Source: Segniliparus sp051660745
GTDB taxonomy: Bacteria; Actinomycetota; Actinomycetes; Mycobacteriales; Mycobacteriaceae
NCBI RefSeq assembly: GCF_051660745.1
Contig: NZ_JBOFQF010000028.1
Location: forward strand, 124,001 to 188,000
Reading direction: 5' to 3'
DNA: 64,000 nucleotides
Below, in pieces: positions 7,349-14,614 of this stretch. Every line of letters starts with the position of its first letter. The stretch's first letter is position 1. Made by a program: the position numbers and the translations under genes. A model generated the notes under the pieces. That model ran no database searches and had not been told where the DNA came from. It saw nothing but the letters and a program-made list of their open reading frames with translations.

Positions 7349-8245
7349 ATGACACAGAGCGCAACAGAGCCCCTGTTCGGCACGGTCGCCGTGGCGATGG
7401 CGACGCCTTTCGCCGCAGATGGCTCGCTCGATATCAAGGCAGGCGTCGCGCTCGCCGAGCACCTCGTCGCGCGCGGCGTCGACGGACTGGTCCTCGCGGG
7501 CACCACTGGCGAATCGCCGACCACCTCGCCCGCCGAGAAGCAGCAGCTGCTCATCGCGGTCCTCGACGCGGTCGGCGACCGGGCGAAGATCACCCAAGGA
7601 GTCGGCAGCTACGACACGGCGAAAACAGTCCAGGCCGCCCGCGACGCGGAGTCCGCAGGAGCCCATGGGCTGCTCGTCGTCACCCCGTATTACTCCAAGC
7701 CTTCCCAAGCGGGCCTCGTGGCGCACTTCCGCGCCGTCGCGGACGCGGTCTCGACCCCGGTGATGCTCTACGACATCCCGCCGCGCTCGGCGATCCCGAT
7801 CGAGCCCGCCACGATTCGGGCACTCGCCGAGCATCCGAACATCGTGGCGGTGAAAGACGCGAAGGGCGACCTCGGGTCGGGCGCGGACCTCATTGCCACG
7901 ACCGATCTGCTCTGGTACTCGGGCGACGACGTGGTCAACCTGCCGTGGCTGTCGGTCGGCGCGGTTGGCTTCGTGAGCGTCATCGGGCACCTCATCCCCG
8001 AGCGGCTTCGGGAGCTGCACGCCGCGTTCGCCAAGGGCGACCTCGTCCGTGCCCGCGAGCTGCACGCGTCGACGCTCCCACTGGTGCGGGCGCAAGCCCG
8101 CTTCGGCGGAGTCGCGCTGGCCAAAGCGGGCCTCGCGCTCCAAGGCATGCCGGTCGGACAGCCCAGGCTCCCGATCCTCGGCTTGGACGAAGCAGAGGCC
8201 GCCGACCTCGCCGCCGCTCTTAAGCTCGCCGGTGCGCAGCTGTGA
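7349..8245 (+). CDS. dapA: 4-hydroxy-tetrahydrodipicolinate synthase
   Basis: DapA condenses pyruvate with aspartate semialdehyde, the first step specific to DAP/lysine synthesis. The 298-aa TIM-barrel protein shows GTTGESPTTSPAEK (substrate-binding Thr pair), the Tyr of VVTPYYSKPSQ, the YDIPPRSAIPI segment, and the Schiff-base lysine in VAVKDAKGD. The mycobacterial neighbour order dapA-rnj is kept: the next start codon overlaps its stop (GTGA), so both are probably translated from one mRNA. dapB lies 3.7 kb upstream. Confidence 0.97.
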   Translation: MTQSATEPLFGTVAVAMATPFAADGSLDIKAGVALAEHLVARGVDGLVLAGTTGESPTTSPAEKQQLLIAVLDAVGDRAKITQGVGSYDTAKTVQAARDAESAGAHGLLVVTPYYSKPSQAGLVAHFRAVADAVSTPVMLYDIPPRSAIPIEPATIRALAEHPNIVAVKDAKGDLGSGADLIATTDLLWYSGDDVVNLPWLSVGAVGFVSVIGHLIPERLRELHAAFAKGDLVRARELHASTLPLVRAQARFGGVALAKAGLALQGMPVGQPRLPILGLDEAEAADLAAALKLAGAQL

Positions 8246-9984
8246 CCGACGCGCACGTCCTGGACGCTCTACCTGCCCCCCGTCCGCTGGCAGAGGGGGC
8301 CTTGCGCGTGACTGCGCTCGGCGGCCTCGGCGAGATCGGCCGGAACATGACCGTCTTCGAGTACGGCGGGAAACTGCTCATCGTGGACTGCGGGGTGCTC
8401 TTCCCAGAAGACCGCCAGCCCGGAGTCGACCTCATCCTCCCAGACTTCTCCTCCATCGAGGACCGGGCGGAGGATATCGTCGGGCTCGTCCTCACCCACG
8501 GCCACGAGGACCACATCGGGGCCGTGCCGTTCCTGCTGCGCATCTGCCCGGACGTGCCGGTCATCGGCTCGAAGTTCACGCTCGCGCTCGTCGCCGCGAA
8601 GTGCCGCGAGCATCGGCAGAGGCCGACGTTCGTCGAGGTCACGGGTGGCGAGAAGCGTCAGATCGGCGCGTTCGGCCTGGAGTTCTTGACGGTCAACCAC
8701 TCCATCCCCGACGCGCTCGCGGTCGCGATGCACACGCCTGCGGGAGTCGTGCTGCACACCGGGGACATCAAGCTGGACCAGCTCCCGCTCGACGGGAAGC
8801 TCACCGACCTCGCAGGCATGTCCCGCCTCGGGGACGCGGGGGTGGACCTCTTCCTCGTCGACTCCACCAACGCCGAGGTGCCCGGCTTCGTCATGCCCGA
8901 GCGCGAGATCGGCGAGGTGCTCGACCGGGTGATCGGCAAAGCGAAACAGCGGGTCATCATCGCCTCCTTCGCGAGCCACGTCCACCGGATCCAGCAAGTG
9001 ATCGACGTGGCGGTCGCGAACGGGCGCAAAGTGGCGTACGTGGGCCGCTCGATGGTCCGGAACATGAAAATCGCGCAGGACCTCGGGTATCTCACCGTGC
9101 CGCAGGGCGCGGTCGTGAACCTGGACACGGCGGCGGAGCTCCCCGATTCGAAGATCGTGCTCATCTCCACCGGCTCGCAGGGCGAGCCGTTGTCCGCGCT
9201 GTCCCGGATGTCGAGGGGCGACCACCAGAGCATCAGCATCCGCTCCGGCGACCTCGTCGTCCTGGCCTCCTCGCTCATCCCCGGCAACGAGAACTCGGTC
9301 TTCGCGGTGGTGAACGGCCTGACCAGGCTCGGCGCGAAGGTGGTGACCCAGCAGACCGCGAAAGTCCACGTCTCCGGGCACGCCTCGGCGGGCGAGCTGT
9401 TGTTCTTGTACAACGCGGTGCGGCCCAAGAACGCGATGCCCGTGCACGGCGAATGGCGCCACCTGCGGGCCAACGGGGCGTTGGCGCAATCGACCGGTGT
9501 CCCGGAGAAGCGCGTGGTGCTGGTGGAGAACGGCGTCGCGGTGGATCTGAAGGACGGGGTCGCCAAGGCGGTCGGACGGGTGCCGGTCGGCTACGTCTAC
9601 GTGGACGGGCTGTCCGTCGGCGACGTGGGGGAGTCGACGCTCTCGGAGCGCTTGATCCTCGGCGAGGGCGGTTTCATCGCGATCAACGTCGTGGTGGACT
9701 CGGCGACCGGTGTGGCGGTGAGCTCGCCGACCCTCTTGGGCAAGGGCTTCTCGGACGATCCGAAAGCGCTTGTGGCTGCGGAAGAGCTGGTCGTCGCAGA
9801 GCTCGAGAGGCTCGCCTCGGACCGAGGCCCGAACGCGAAGTCCACGACCGTGGACACGCACCAGATCGCCCAAGCGGTCCGCCGCACAGTCGGGCGCTGG
9901 GTCTCGGACACCTACCGGCGCAGGCCCATGATCGTCCCGACGGTGATTGCCGTGGACACGGGGTCGTCGGCCATTGTGCCCTGA
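8242..9984 (+). CDS. rnj: Ribonuclease J
   Basis: RNase J is a metallo-beta-lactamase/beta-CASP nuclease with 5'-to-3' exonuclease and endonuclease activity in mRNA decay and rRNA processing. The 580-aa product has the zinc signature HGHEDHIGA, the further metal ligands in LTVNHSIPDAL and LHTGDIKLD, the beta-CASP segment VIIASFASHVHRIQ, and the AKVHVSGHAS and MPVHGEWRHL motifs. The C-terminal 130 residues form the usual dimer/RNA domain. GTG 8242 overlaps the dapA stop by 4 nt. Confidence 0.96.
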   Translation: MTDAHVLDALPAPRPLAEGALRVTALGGLGEIGRNMTVFEYGGKLLIVDCGVLFPEDRQPGVDLILPDFSSIEDRAEDIVGLVLTHGHEDHIGAVPFLLRICPDVPVIGSKFTLALVAAKCREHRQRPTFVEVTGGEKRQIGAFGLEFLTVNHSIPDALAVAMHTPAGVVLHTGDIKLDQLPLDGKLTDLAGMSRLGDAGVDLFLVDSTNAEVPGFVMPEREIGEVLDRVIGKAKQRVIIASFASHVHRIQQVIDVAVANGRKVAYVGRSMVRNMKIAQDLGYLTVPQGAVVNLDTAAELPDSKIVLISTGSQGEPLSALSRMSRGDHQSISIRSGDLVVLASSLIPGNENSVFAVVNGLTRLGAKVVTQQTAKVHVSGHASAGELLFLYNAVRPKNAMPVHGEWRHLRANGALAQSTGVPEKRVVLVENGVAVDLKDGVAKAVGRVPVGYVYVDGLSVGDVGESTLSERLILGEGGFIAINVVVDSATGVAVSSPTLLGKGFSDDPKALVAAEELVVAELERLASDRGPNAKSTTVDTHQIAQAVRRTVGRWVSDTYRRRPMIVPTVIAVDTGSSAIVP

Positions 9985-9986
9985 CC

Positions 9987-10730
9987 TCAGGGCCGCAGGG
10001 CGCCCCTGAGATCGGGGACGAGCCGGTCGGCGAGCTCGGGGTCTTTTTCCCGTAGCTCCTGGGCGAGCGCGCCGACTGCGGCAGAGAGCGCTCGGGCTAT
10101 CTCGGAAGCCGAGAGCCCGCCGGGTATGGCGGATCGCAGCTGGGCTGCGATTGCTTCTGGCAAGAGGTGCGCCCCTTTCCCGTACGCGGACGGGAGGCCG
10201 AGCCGCAGGCAGGCGAGCGAGAGGACATGGTTGCGCAGAGCGTTGGTCCAGTGCAGCGCTTCGAAAGGTTTCGCGCGATCCAGCGCGGCCCTCGCATGGA
10301 CGACGTGGTGCCACGCGAGTCCGACGAGATGGTCCGAATCCGTCGGAGCCGAGACCCGTGGCACGGGCTCGCCGAACACGGTCTGGAACCCGCCGTCCCC
10401 GAGCGGTCCCCACACGTCGGCAGGCGCGAAGCCGAGGTCGACTTCGAGGAGGTCCGGCAGCAGGAACGCGCGATAGCGCGCGGTTCCGGCGGCGAGGTCG
10501 AAATGGTGCAGCGCGCCGAACTCCGCGTCGAGGAGGGCGCTGAAGCCGGACAGCGCCGCGTCGATGTCGGCCACGCCGAAGAAGAGGTCGATGTCGGACC
10601 AACGATCCATCTGGCCGCTCGCGCCCGAGCCGGTGATCGCGGCGCCGTGGACGTCTGGGTCGGCCTCGGCGTGCGAGAGGAGCCGCTCGAGCGTTTCCGC
10701 CCTGCGTCGCTCCCGCCGTTCGTCGAACAC
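9987..10730 (-). CDS. Nucleotidyltransferase-domain protein, 247 aa
   Basis: The N-terminal part has the minimal nucleotidyltransferase signature: ITGSGASGQMDRWSDIDLFF contains the GSG and D-x-D metal ligands, with a third acidic residue in LLEVDLGF around residue 110. The C-terminal half is helical and contains HHVVHARAALDR. This resembles aminoglycoside-adenylyltransferase-type or DUF4037-like proteins, but no substrate can be assigned. The start is GTG 10730, placed 6 nt after a TATGCT box. A longer open frame upstream reads through the neighbouring gene and is rejected. The stop lies 2 bases from the rnj stop, tail to tail. Confidence 0.75.
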   Translation of the reverse strand: MFDERRERRRAETLERLLSHAEADPDVHGAAITGSGASGQMDRWSDIDLFFGVADIDAALSGFSALLDAEFGALHHFDLAAGTARYRAFLLPDLLEVDLGFAPADVWGPLGDGGFQTVFGEPVPRVSAPTDSDHLVGLAWHHVVHARAALDRAKPFEALHWTNALRNHVLSLACLRLGLPSAYGKGAHLLPEAIAAQLRSAIPGGLSASEIARALSAAVGALAQELREKDPELADRLVPDLRGALRP

Positions 10731-10736
10731 GGGGCC

Positions 10737-10742
10737 AGCATA
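10737..10742 (-). promoter_or_regulatory. -10 box TATGCT of a leaderless transcript
   Basis: On the minus strand TATGCT is followed by 6 nt and then GTG 10730. The box overlaps the last bases of the upstream gene (stop at 10744). Confidence 0.6.
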
Positions 10743-10743
10743 C

Positions 10744-11136
10744 TCAGAGCGACTCGACGATGTCCTTCGCCTCTTTGAGGCCGAGGCCGGGGAAGTCGTC
10801 GCGCAGGAGCTTGATGGCTTGGATTTTCTTCCCTTGGGCGAGGACCGCCCGGTATTTCGCCATGTCCTGTGCCGCAGGCACGCTCTGCGATGGCAGCGGC
10901 GCCACGCCCGTGGGGCGTGGCTGGGCGGAAAGGAAAGGGTCCGGGCGCTGCTCTGCTCCGCGTTTGTCCGCACCGTGCTTGGAGCCGTCCGCCGCGACCG
11001 CCGCGATCAGCGAGACGGAGAGCAGGGCCAGGCCCGTCCAGCGGAATTGGTCCGGCGGGAGCGCGGAGCCCTTGACGATCAGATACGCCCAGAACGCGGC
11101 GTTGAGCAGGCAGACGGAGCGGATGAAAACGCGCAT
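10744..11136 (-). CDS. Small membrane protein with an L7/L12-like C-terminal segment
   Basis: The 130-aa protein begins with two hydrophobic helices (about 5-22 and 32-50: VFIRSVCLLNAAFWAYLIVKG, TGLALLSVSLIAAVAA). A polar Pro-rich linker follows, then a C-terminal helix pair KIQAIKLLRDDFPGLGLKEAKDIVESL. That last part resembles the ribosomal protein L7/L12 C-terminal domain (KIxVIKxVRxxTGLGLKEAKxLVE). Proteins combining membrane anchors with this module occur in actinobacteria, but their role is not established; it may mediate protein contacts. ATG 11136 is chosen because upstream codons lie in the esterase gene's territory. Confidence 0.7.
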   Translation of the reverse strand: MRVFIRSVCLLNAAFWAYLIVKGSALPPDQFRWTGLALLSVSLIAAVAADGSKHGADKRGAEQRPDPFLSAQPRPTGVAPLPSQSVPAAQDMAKYRAVLAQGKKIQAIKLLRDDFPGLGLKEAKDIVESL

Positions 11137-11149
11137 GGGCTTTTCGGTT

Positions 11150-12085
11150 TCACAGCGCGGCTTTGAGGGCGGCGAGGGATCTGATGAAGGCTTTGCCCGC
11201 GGCGGGGACGGCTCCCGCGTAGCTGACGTAGCCGTGGGCCAGGGTCTCGGCGTTATGCAGCTCGACGGGGATTCCCGCGTCCGCGAGCAGCTTGGCGTAG
11301 ATGGTGCCGTCGTCGCGGATCGGGTCGTATTGCGCCGTCGCGATGTAGGCGGGCGGCAGGCCTTCGACATTGCCGTTGGCCGGGGCGATGGTGGCCGGAA
11401 AGCCCGAGGGGCCGGCCTCGCCGCCGCCGAAGTAGTACGTGGCGTACAGCTCCATGCTCGCGAGGCTGAGCAGCGGCCCGTCCGCGTTCTCGGCGACCGA
11501 GGGGAGGGAGAGGTCGAAAGTGGTGGCGGGGTACCACAGCAGTTGGAACTTCAGCGGCGGCCCGCCCGCGTCGCGGGCGAGCTGCGCGACGACGGCGGCG
11601 AGGTTGCCGCCCGCGGAGTCGCCTGCCACGGCGACTCGGTCCGGATCGGCTCCGAGCTCGCCCGCGTGCTCGTGCGCCCAGACGAGCGCGTCGAAAGCGT
11701 CGTGCACGGCGGCGGGGTGGGGGTGCTCGGGCGCCAGGCGGTAGTCCACCGAGACGACGACCGCGCCGACTTCGGCGCAGATCGCCCTGGCCACGGGGTC
11801 GTGGGTCTCCAGATCGCATCGGGCGAAGCCGCCGCCGTGGTAGAAGACGACGAGCGGCAATCGGCCCGGCCCGTCCTCGGCGGGCCAGTAGACCCGGACT
11901 CCGACCGCGCCGTCCCTGCCGGGAATGTCGCGGTCGTCGGCGGCGCGCACGCGGATGCTCGACGGATGGGCGAGGGCGAACTCGCGAGCCGCCTTGCGCG
12001 CTGCGACGAGAGTCTCCAAACTTCCGTCGAGCGGCGGGAAGGCCCCGGCCGCGAGCGCTCGTTCGAGGATCGGGTCGATGGGCAT
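11150..12085 (-). CDS. Alpha/beta-hydrolase of the hormone-sensitive lipase family
   Basis: The 311-aa esterase/lipase has the oxyanion-hole motif YHGGGF, the nucleophile elbow GDSAGGN (Ser), the catalytic acid in TAQYDPIRDD and the His in LAHGYVS. This is the complete HSL (type IV) triad and the usual length for the family. It is cytoplasmic (no signal peptide) and probably hydrolyses short-chain esters. ATG 12085 follows an AAGGAGG Shine-Dalgarno. An ATG at 12121 is also in frame but would ignore that site. A perfect 6-4-6 dyad (12129-12144) overlaps the predicted -35 region. Confidence 0.88.
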   Translation of the reverse strand: MPIDPILERALAAGAFPPLDGSLETLVAARKAAREFALAHPSSIRVRAADDRDIPGRDGAVGVRVYWPAEDGPGRLPLVVFYHGGGFARCDLETHDPVARAICAEVGAVVVSVDYRLAPEHPHPAAVHDAFDALVWAHEHAGELGADPDRVAVAGDSAGGNLAAVVAQLARDAGGPPLKFQLLWYPATTFDLSLPSVAENADGPLLSLASMELYATYYFGGGEAGPSGFPATIAPANGNVEGLPPAYIATAQYDPIRDDGTIYAKLLADAGIPVELHNAETLAHGYVSYAGAVPAAGKAFIRSLAALKAAL

Positions 12086-12116
12086 ATCGCCTCCTTGTTT
12101 GTCGTCGCCGTTGACG

Positions 12117-12144
12117 AGCATACAACTCGTTGCCGTCTGGCAAC
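12117..12144 (-). promoter_or_regulatory. Promoter and 16-bp dyad upstream of the esterase gene
   Basis: On the minus strand TATGCT (12122-12117) is a good -10 and TTGCCA (12143-12138) a possible -35 with a 15-bp spacer. The dyad GTTGCC-GTCT-GGCAAC (12129-12144) is a perfect inverted repeat over the -35, where a repressor would block access. Confidence 0.45.
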
Positions 12145-12216
12145 TGTCTGCCCCTGCCAGGCTTTTTCAGGAGCACGTTCTGGAATACATCGAACGCCGC
12201 GCGGGTTGCATGAGCC

Positions 12217-13215
12217 ATGGTCAAGCTCTCTGTGCTCGATTTGTCGACTGTCGGCGAAGGACAGAGCACCGCCGAGGCGGTCGCGGCGACGACCCGGCTC
12301 GCCCAGTTCGCCGAGCGTCTCGGCTACCACCGGTTCTGGGTGGCCGAGCATCACAACATGCCTTCGGTCGCGGCCACGAGCCCGCCCGTGCTCATCGCCC
12401 ATATCGGCGCGCAGACCGAACGGATCCGGCTCGGCTCGGGCGGGGTCATGCTGCCGAACCACGCCCCGCTCGTCGTGGCCGAGCAGTTCGCGCTCCTCGA
12501 AGCGATGTATCCGGGCAGGATCGACCTCGGGATCGGCCGCGCGCCGGGATCGGACCGGCGCACGGCAGCGGCGCTGCGCGGAAGCCGCGCGGAGGAGTCG
12601 GTCGCGAGCTTCCCGCACGACGTGGTGCGGACCATGGCGCTGCTCGGCGACGAGCGGGTGCGGCCAGAGGCGGCCGATGGGTTGTCCGCGACGCCCGCCG
12701 CGACCTCGGCCCCAGAGGTGGTGCTGCTCGGCTCCAGCGGCTATTCGGCGCATCTCGCGGGCACGTTGGGGCTGCCGTTCGCGTTCGCCCACCACTTCGC
12801 GCCGGAGCACACCGAGCTCGGCGTCGCGACGTACCGGGAGAGCTTCCGGCCCACGGAAAGGCATCCCGAGCCGTATCTGATCGTCGGAGCCGCCGCGCTC
12901 GCCGCCGACAGCGAGGACGAGGCCGAGGATTTCGCGCTGCCAGGCCTGCTCGCCTCGCTCGGCGTCCGGACGAACCGCTTGCGCCCGACTCCGAGCGTCG
13001 CGAACGCGCTCGCCGACCCGGACCGGCATTGGGTCGACGAGGTGCGCAAGGGCCGTGTCATCGGCGCGCAGGAGCGGGCGGTCGGCGAGCTGAAGGAGCT
13101 CGTCGCGCGCACCGGCGCGGACGAGCTGATGATCACCACGGCCACGCACGGCTACGCGGAACGCGCCCGCAGCTTCGAGCTCATCGCGCAAGGGTGGGGA
13201 CTGGGCGGCATGTGA
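12217..13215 (+). CDS. LLM-class flavin-dependent oxidoreductase
   Basis: The 332-aa protein belongs to the bacterial luciferase-like (LLM) superfamily, MsnO8-type group. Landmarks are LGYHRFWVAEHHNMP, the RIRLGSGGVMLPNHAPLVVAEQ strand, YPGRIDLGIGRAPGSD, and LLGSSGYSAHLAGTLGLPFAFAHHF. These enzymes use reduced flavin supplied by a partner to oxygenate small organic substrates, or F420 in some relatives. The substrate here is unknown. ATG 12217 starts the conserved strand (KLSVLDLS). It lies between the esterase and the P450, two other small-molecule enzymes, but an operon is not evident. Confidence 0.88.
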   Translation: MVKLSVLDLSTVGEGQSTAEAVAATTRLAQFAERLGYHRFWVAEHHNMPSVAATSPPVLIAHIGAQTERIRLGSGGVMLPNHAPLVVAEQFALLEAMYPGRIDLGIGRAPGSDRRTAAALRGSRAEESVASFPHDVVRTMALLGDERVRPEAADGLSATPAATSAPEVVLLGSSGYSAHLAGTLGLPFAFAHHFAPEHTELGVATYRESFRPTERHPEPYLIVGAAALAADSEDEAEDFALPGLLASLGVRTNRLRPTPSVANALADPDRHWVDEVRKGRVIGAQERAVGELKELVARTGADELMITTATHGYAERARSFELIAQGWGLGGM

Positions 13216-13243
13216 CGCGCTCCGCCAGACAGCGGCAGGCGGG

Positions 13244-13249
13244 TATATT
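13244..13249 (+). promoter_or_regulatory. -10 box TATATT of leaderless P450 mRNA
   Basis: TATATT is followed by 6 nt (CATGTT) and ATG 13256. An ATG at 13251 is out of frame. Confidence 0.65.
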
Positions 13250-13255
13250 CATGTT

Positions 13256-14605
13256 ATGAGCATCACAGCAGAGGAGGCGGTCGCCCCCGGCCCGAGCTGG
13301 CCCGCGTGGGCGCAGACGGCGCTGACCTTCAGCCGGGGCTGGTGGCTCGGCACCGGGCTCCTGCGCCGCCGGTACGGCGACGTCTTCCGGCTGCGGCTGT
13401 ACCGGCAAGGGTCGGGGTCGCTGCGCAACGTGCTCGTCCTCGCCGATCCCGAGCATATGCGGGAGGTCTTCGCGGGCTCGCCGAAATCGTGGCACGTCGG
13501 CGACGGCAACCTGCTGCGCCCGGTCCTCGGCGAGCATTCGCTCCTGGTGGTGGACGAGGACGTGCACGCAAGGATCCGCAAGCTCCTCATGCCGTCCTTC
13601 ACCGTTGGCGCGCTGCGCGGCTACGCGACAATGTTCGAGGCATTGGCCGAAGCCGACGTCGAGCGGTGGCCGACGGGCCGGACGATCCGCGCGCACGAGC
13701 ACACCCAGCGGCTCACGCTCGACATCATTCTGCACACGGTGTTCGGAGTCTCGGACCCGAAGCGCTCGGCGACGTTGCGGCCCTTGCTCGCCCGGATCCT
13801 GCGCCCGAGGGCCGCCGACGCGCTCTGGATCCTCCAGCCTGGATTGGAGAGGATCGGAGTCGGCCGCGCCTACCACAGGGAGCTCGTGCGCCTCAACCGG
13901 CTCATGGAGCAGGAGATCGCCGAACGTCGGACGGACCCGGCGCTGCACGAGCGCGCCGACGTGCTCTCGCGGATGACCGCCGCAAACGTGGACGACGACC
14001 GGCTCTCGGACGAGGAGCTGCGCGACCAGCTCGTCACGCTGGTCATCGCGGGCTACGAGACAACGGCCAAAGCGCTCGCGTGGTGCCTTTTGGACCTCGC
14101 GCACAACCCCGCTGCCCAGCAGGAGGCGCAGCGCGCCGCCGACTCGGGGGATCTGGGCCATCTCACAGCTGTGTTCAAAGAGAGCCTGCGGCTGCACCCG
14201 GTGGTCGCGGGCACCGCGAGGCAGCTTGTCGAGCCGATGCGGGTGGCGGGGCGGTTGGTCCCGAAGGGCTGGTCGGTGTTCCCGTGGTTGAGCGCCCCGC
14301 ATTTCGACGGGCGGTACTTCCCCGACCCCAAGGCGTTCCGCCCGGAGCGGTTCCTCGGCGAGCATCCGCCGTCGAACCACCATTGGCAGCCGTTCGGCGG
14401 GGGCGTGCGCCGCTGTATCGGCGCGGCGTTCTCACAGGCCGAGGCGGCGGTCATTCTGAAGTCGGCGCTGTCGCGCTACAGCGTCGAGCCTGTTGCCGCC
14501 GAGATGGAGGGGGACAGCCGGATACCCAATATCGTGATCGGCCCGAGGCTCGGCGCGCTGGTGCGGCTGACCCGGCGAGAGAAGGCTCCCCAGGCCGCTG
14601 GCTAG
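13256..14605 (+). CDS. Cytochrome P450
   Basis: The 449-aa soluble P450 has the I-helix oxygen-binding AGYETTAKAL, the K-helix KESLRLHP (ExxR), and the heme-ligand loop FGGGVRRCIGAAF with the axial cysteine near residue 385. It is a monooxygenase that depends on an electron-transfer partner such as ferredoxin. No ferredoxin gene lies next to it. Sequence style (RLTLDIILHTVFGV; PERFLGEHPPSNHHWQPFGGG) resembles mycobacterial CYP138/CYP135-type enzymes, but the substrate is not predictable. Confidence 0.95.
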   Translation: MSITAEEAVAPGPSWPAWAQTALTFSRGWWLGTGLLRRRYGDVFRLRLYRQGSGSLRNVLVLADPEHMREVFAGSPKSWHVGDGNLLRPVLGEHSLLVVDEDVHARIRKLLMPSFTVGALRGYATMFEALAEADVERWPTGRTIRAHEHTQRLTLDIILHTVFGVSDPKRSATLRPLLARILRPRAADALWILQPGLERIGVGRAYHRELVRLNRLMEQEIAERRTDPALHERADVLSRMTAANVDDDRLSDEELRDQLVTLVIAGYETTAKALAWCLLDLAHNPAAQQEAQRAADSGDLGHLTAVFKESLRLHPVVAGTARQLVEPMRVAGRLVPKGWSVFPWLSAPHFDGRYFPDPKAFRPERFLGEHPPSNHHWQPFGGGVRRCIGAAFSQAEAAVILKSALSRYSVEPVAAEMEGDSRIPNIVIGPRLGALVRLTRREKAPQAAG

Positions 14606-14614
14606 AATGCGCGG

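Noticed and set aside
8269..10602. 777-codon open frame antisense to RNase J
   Set aside because: Composition is Arg/Pro/Val/His-rich and it spans several sense genes with clear domains. It is an antisense artefact.
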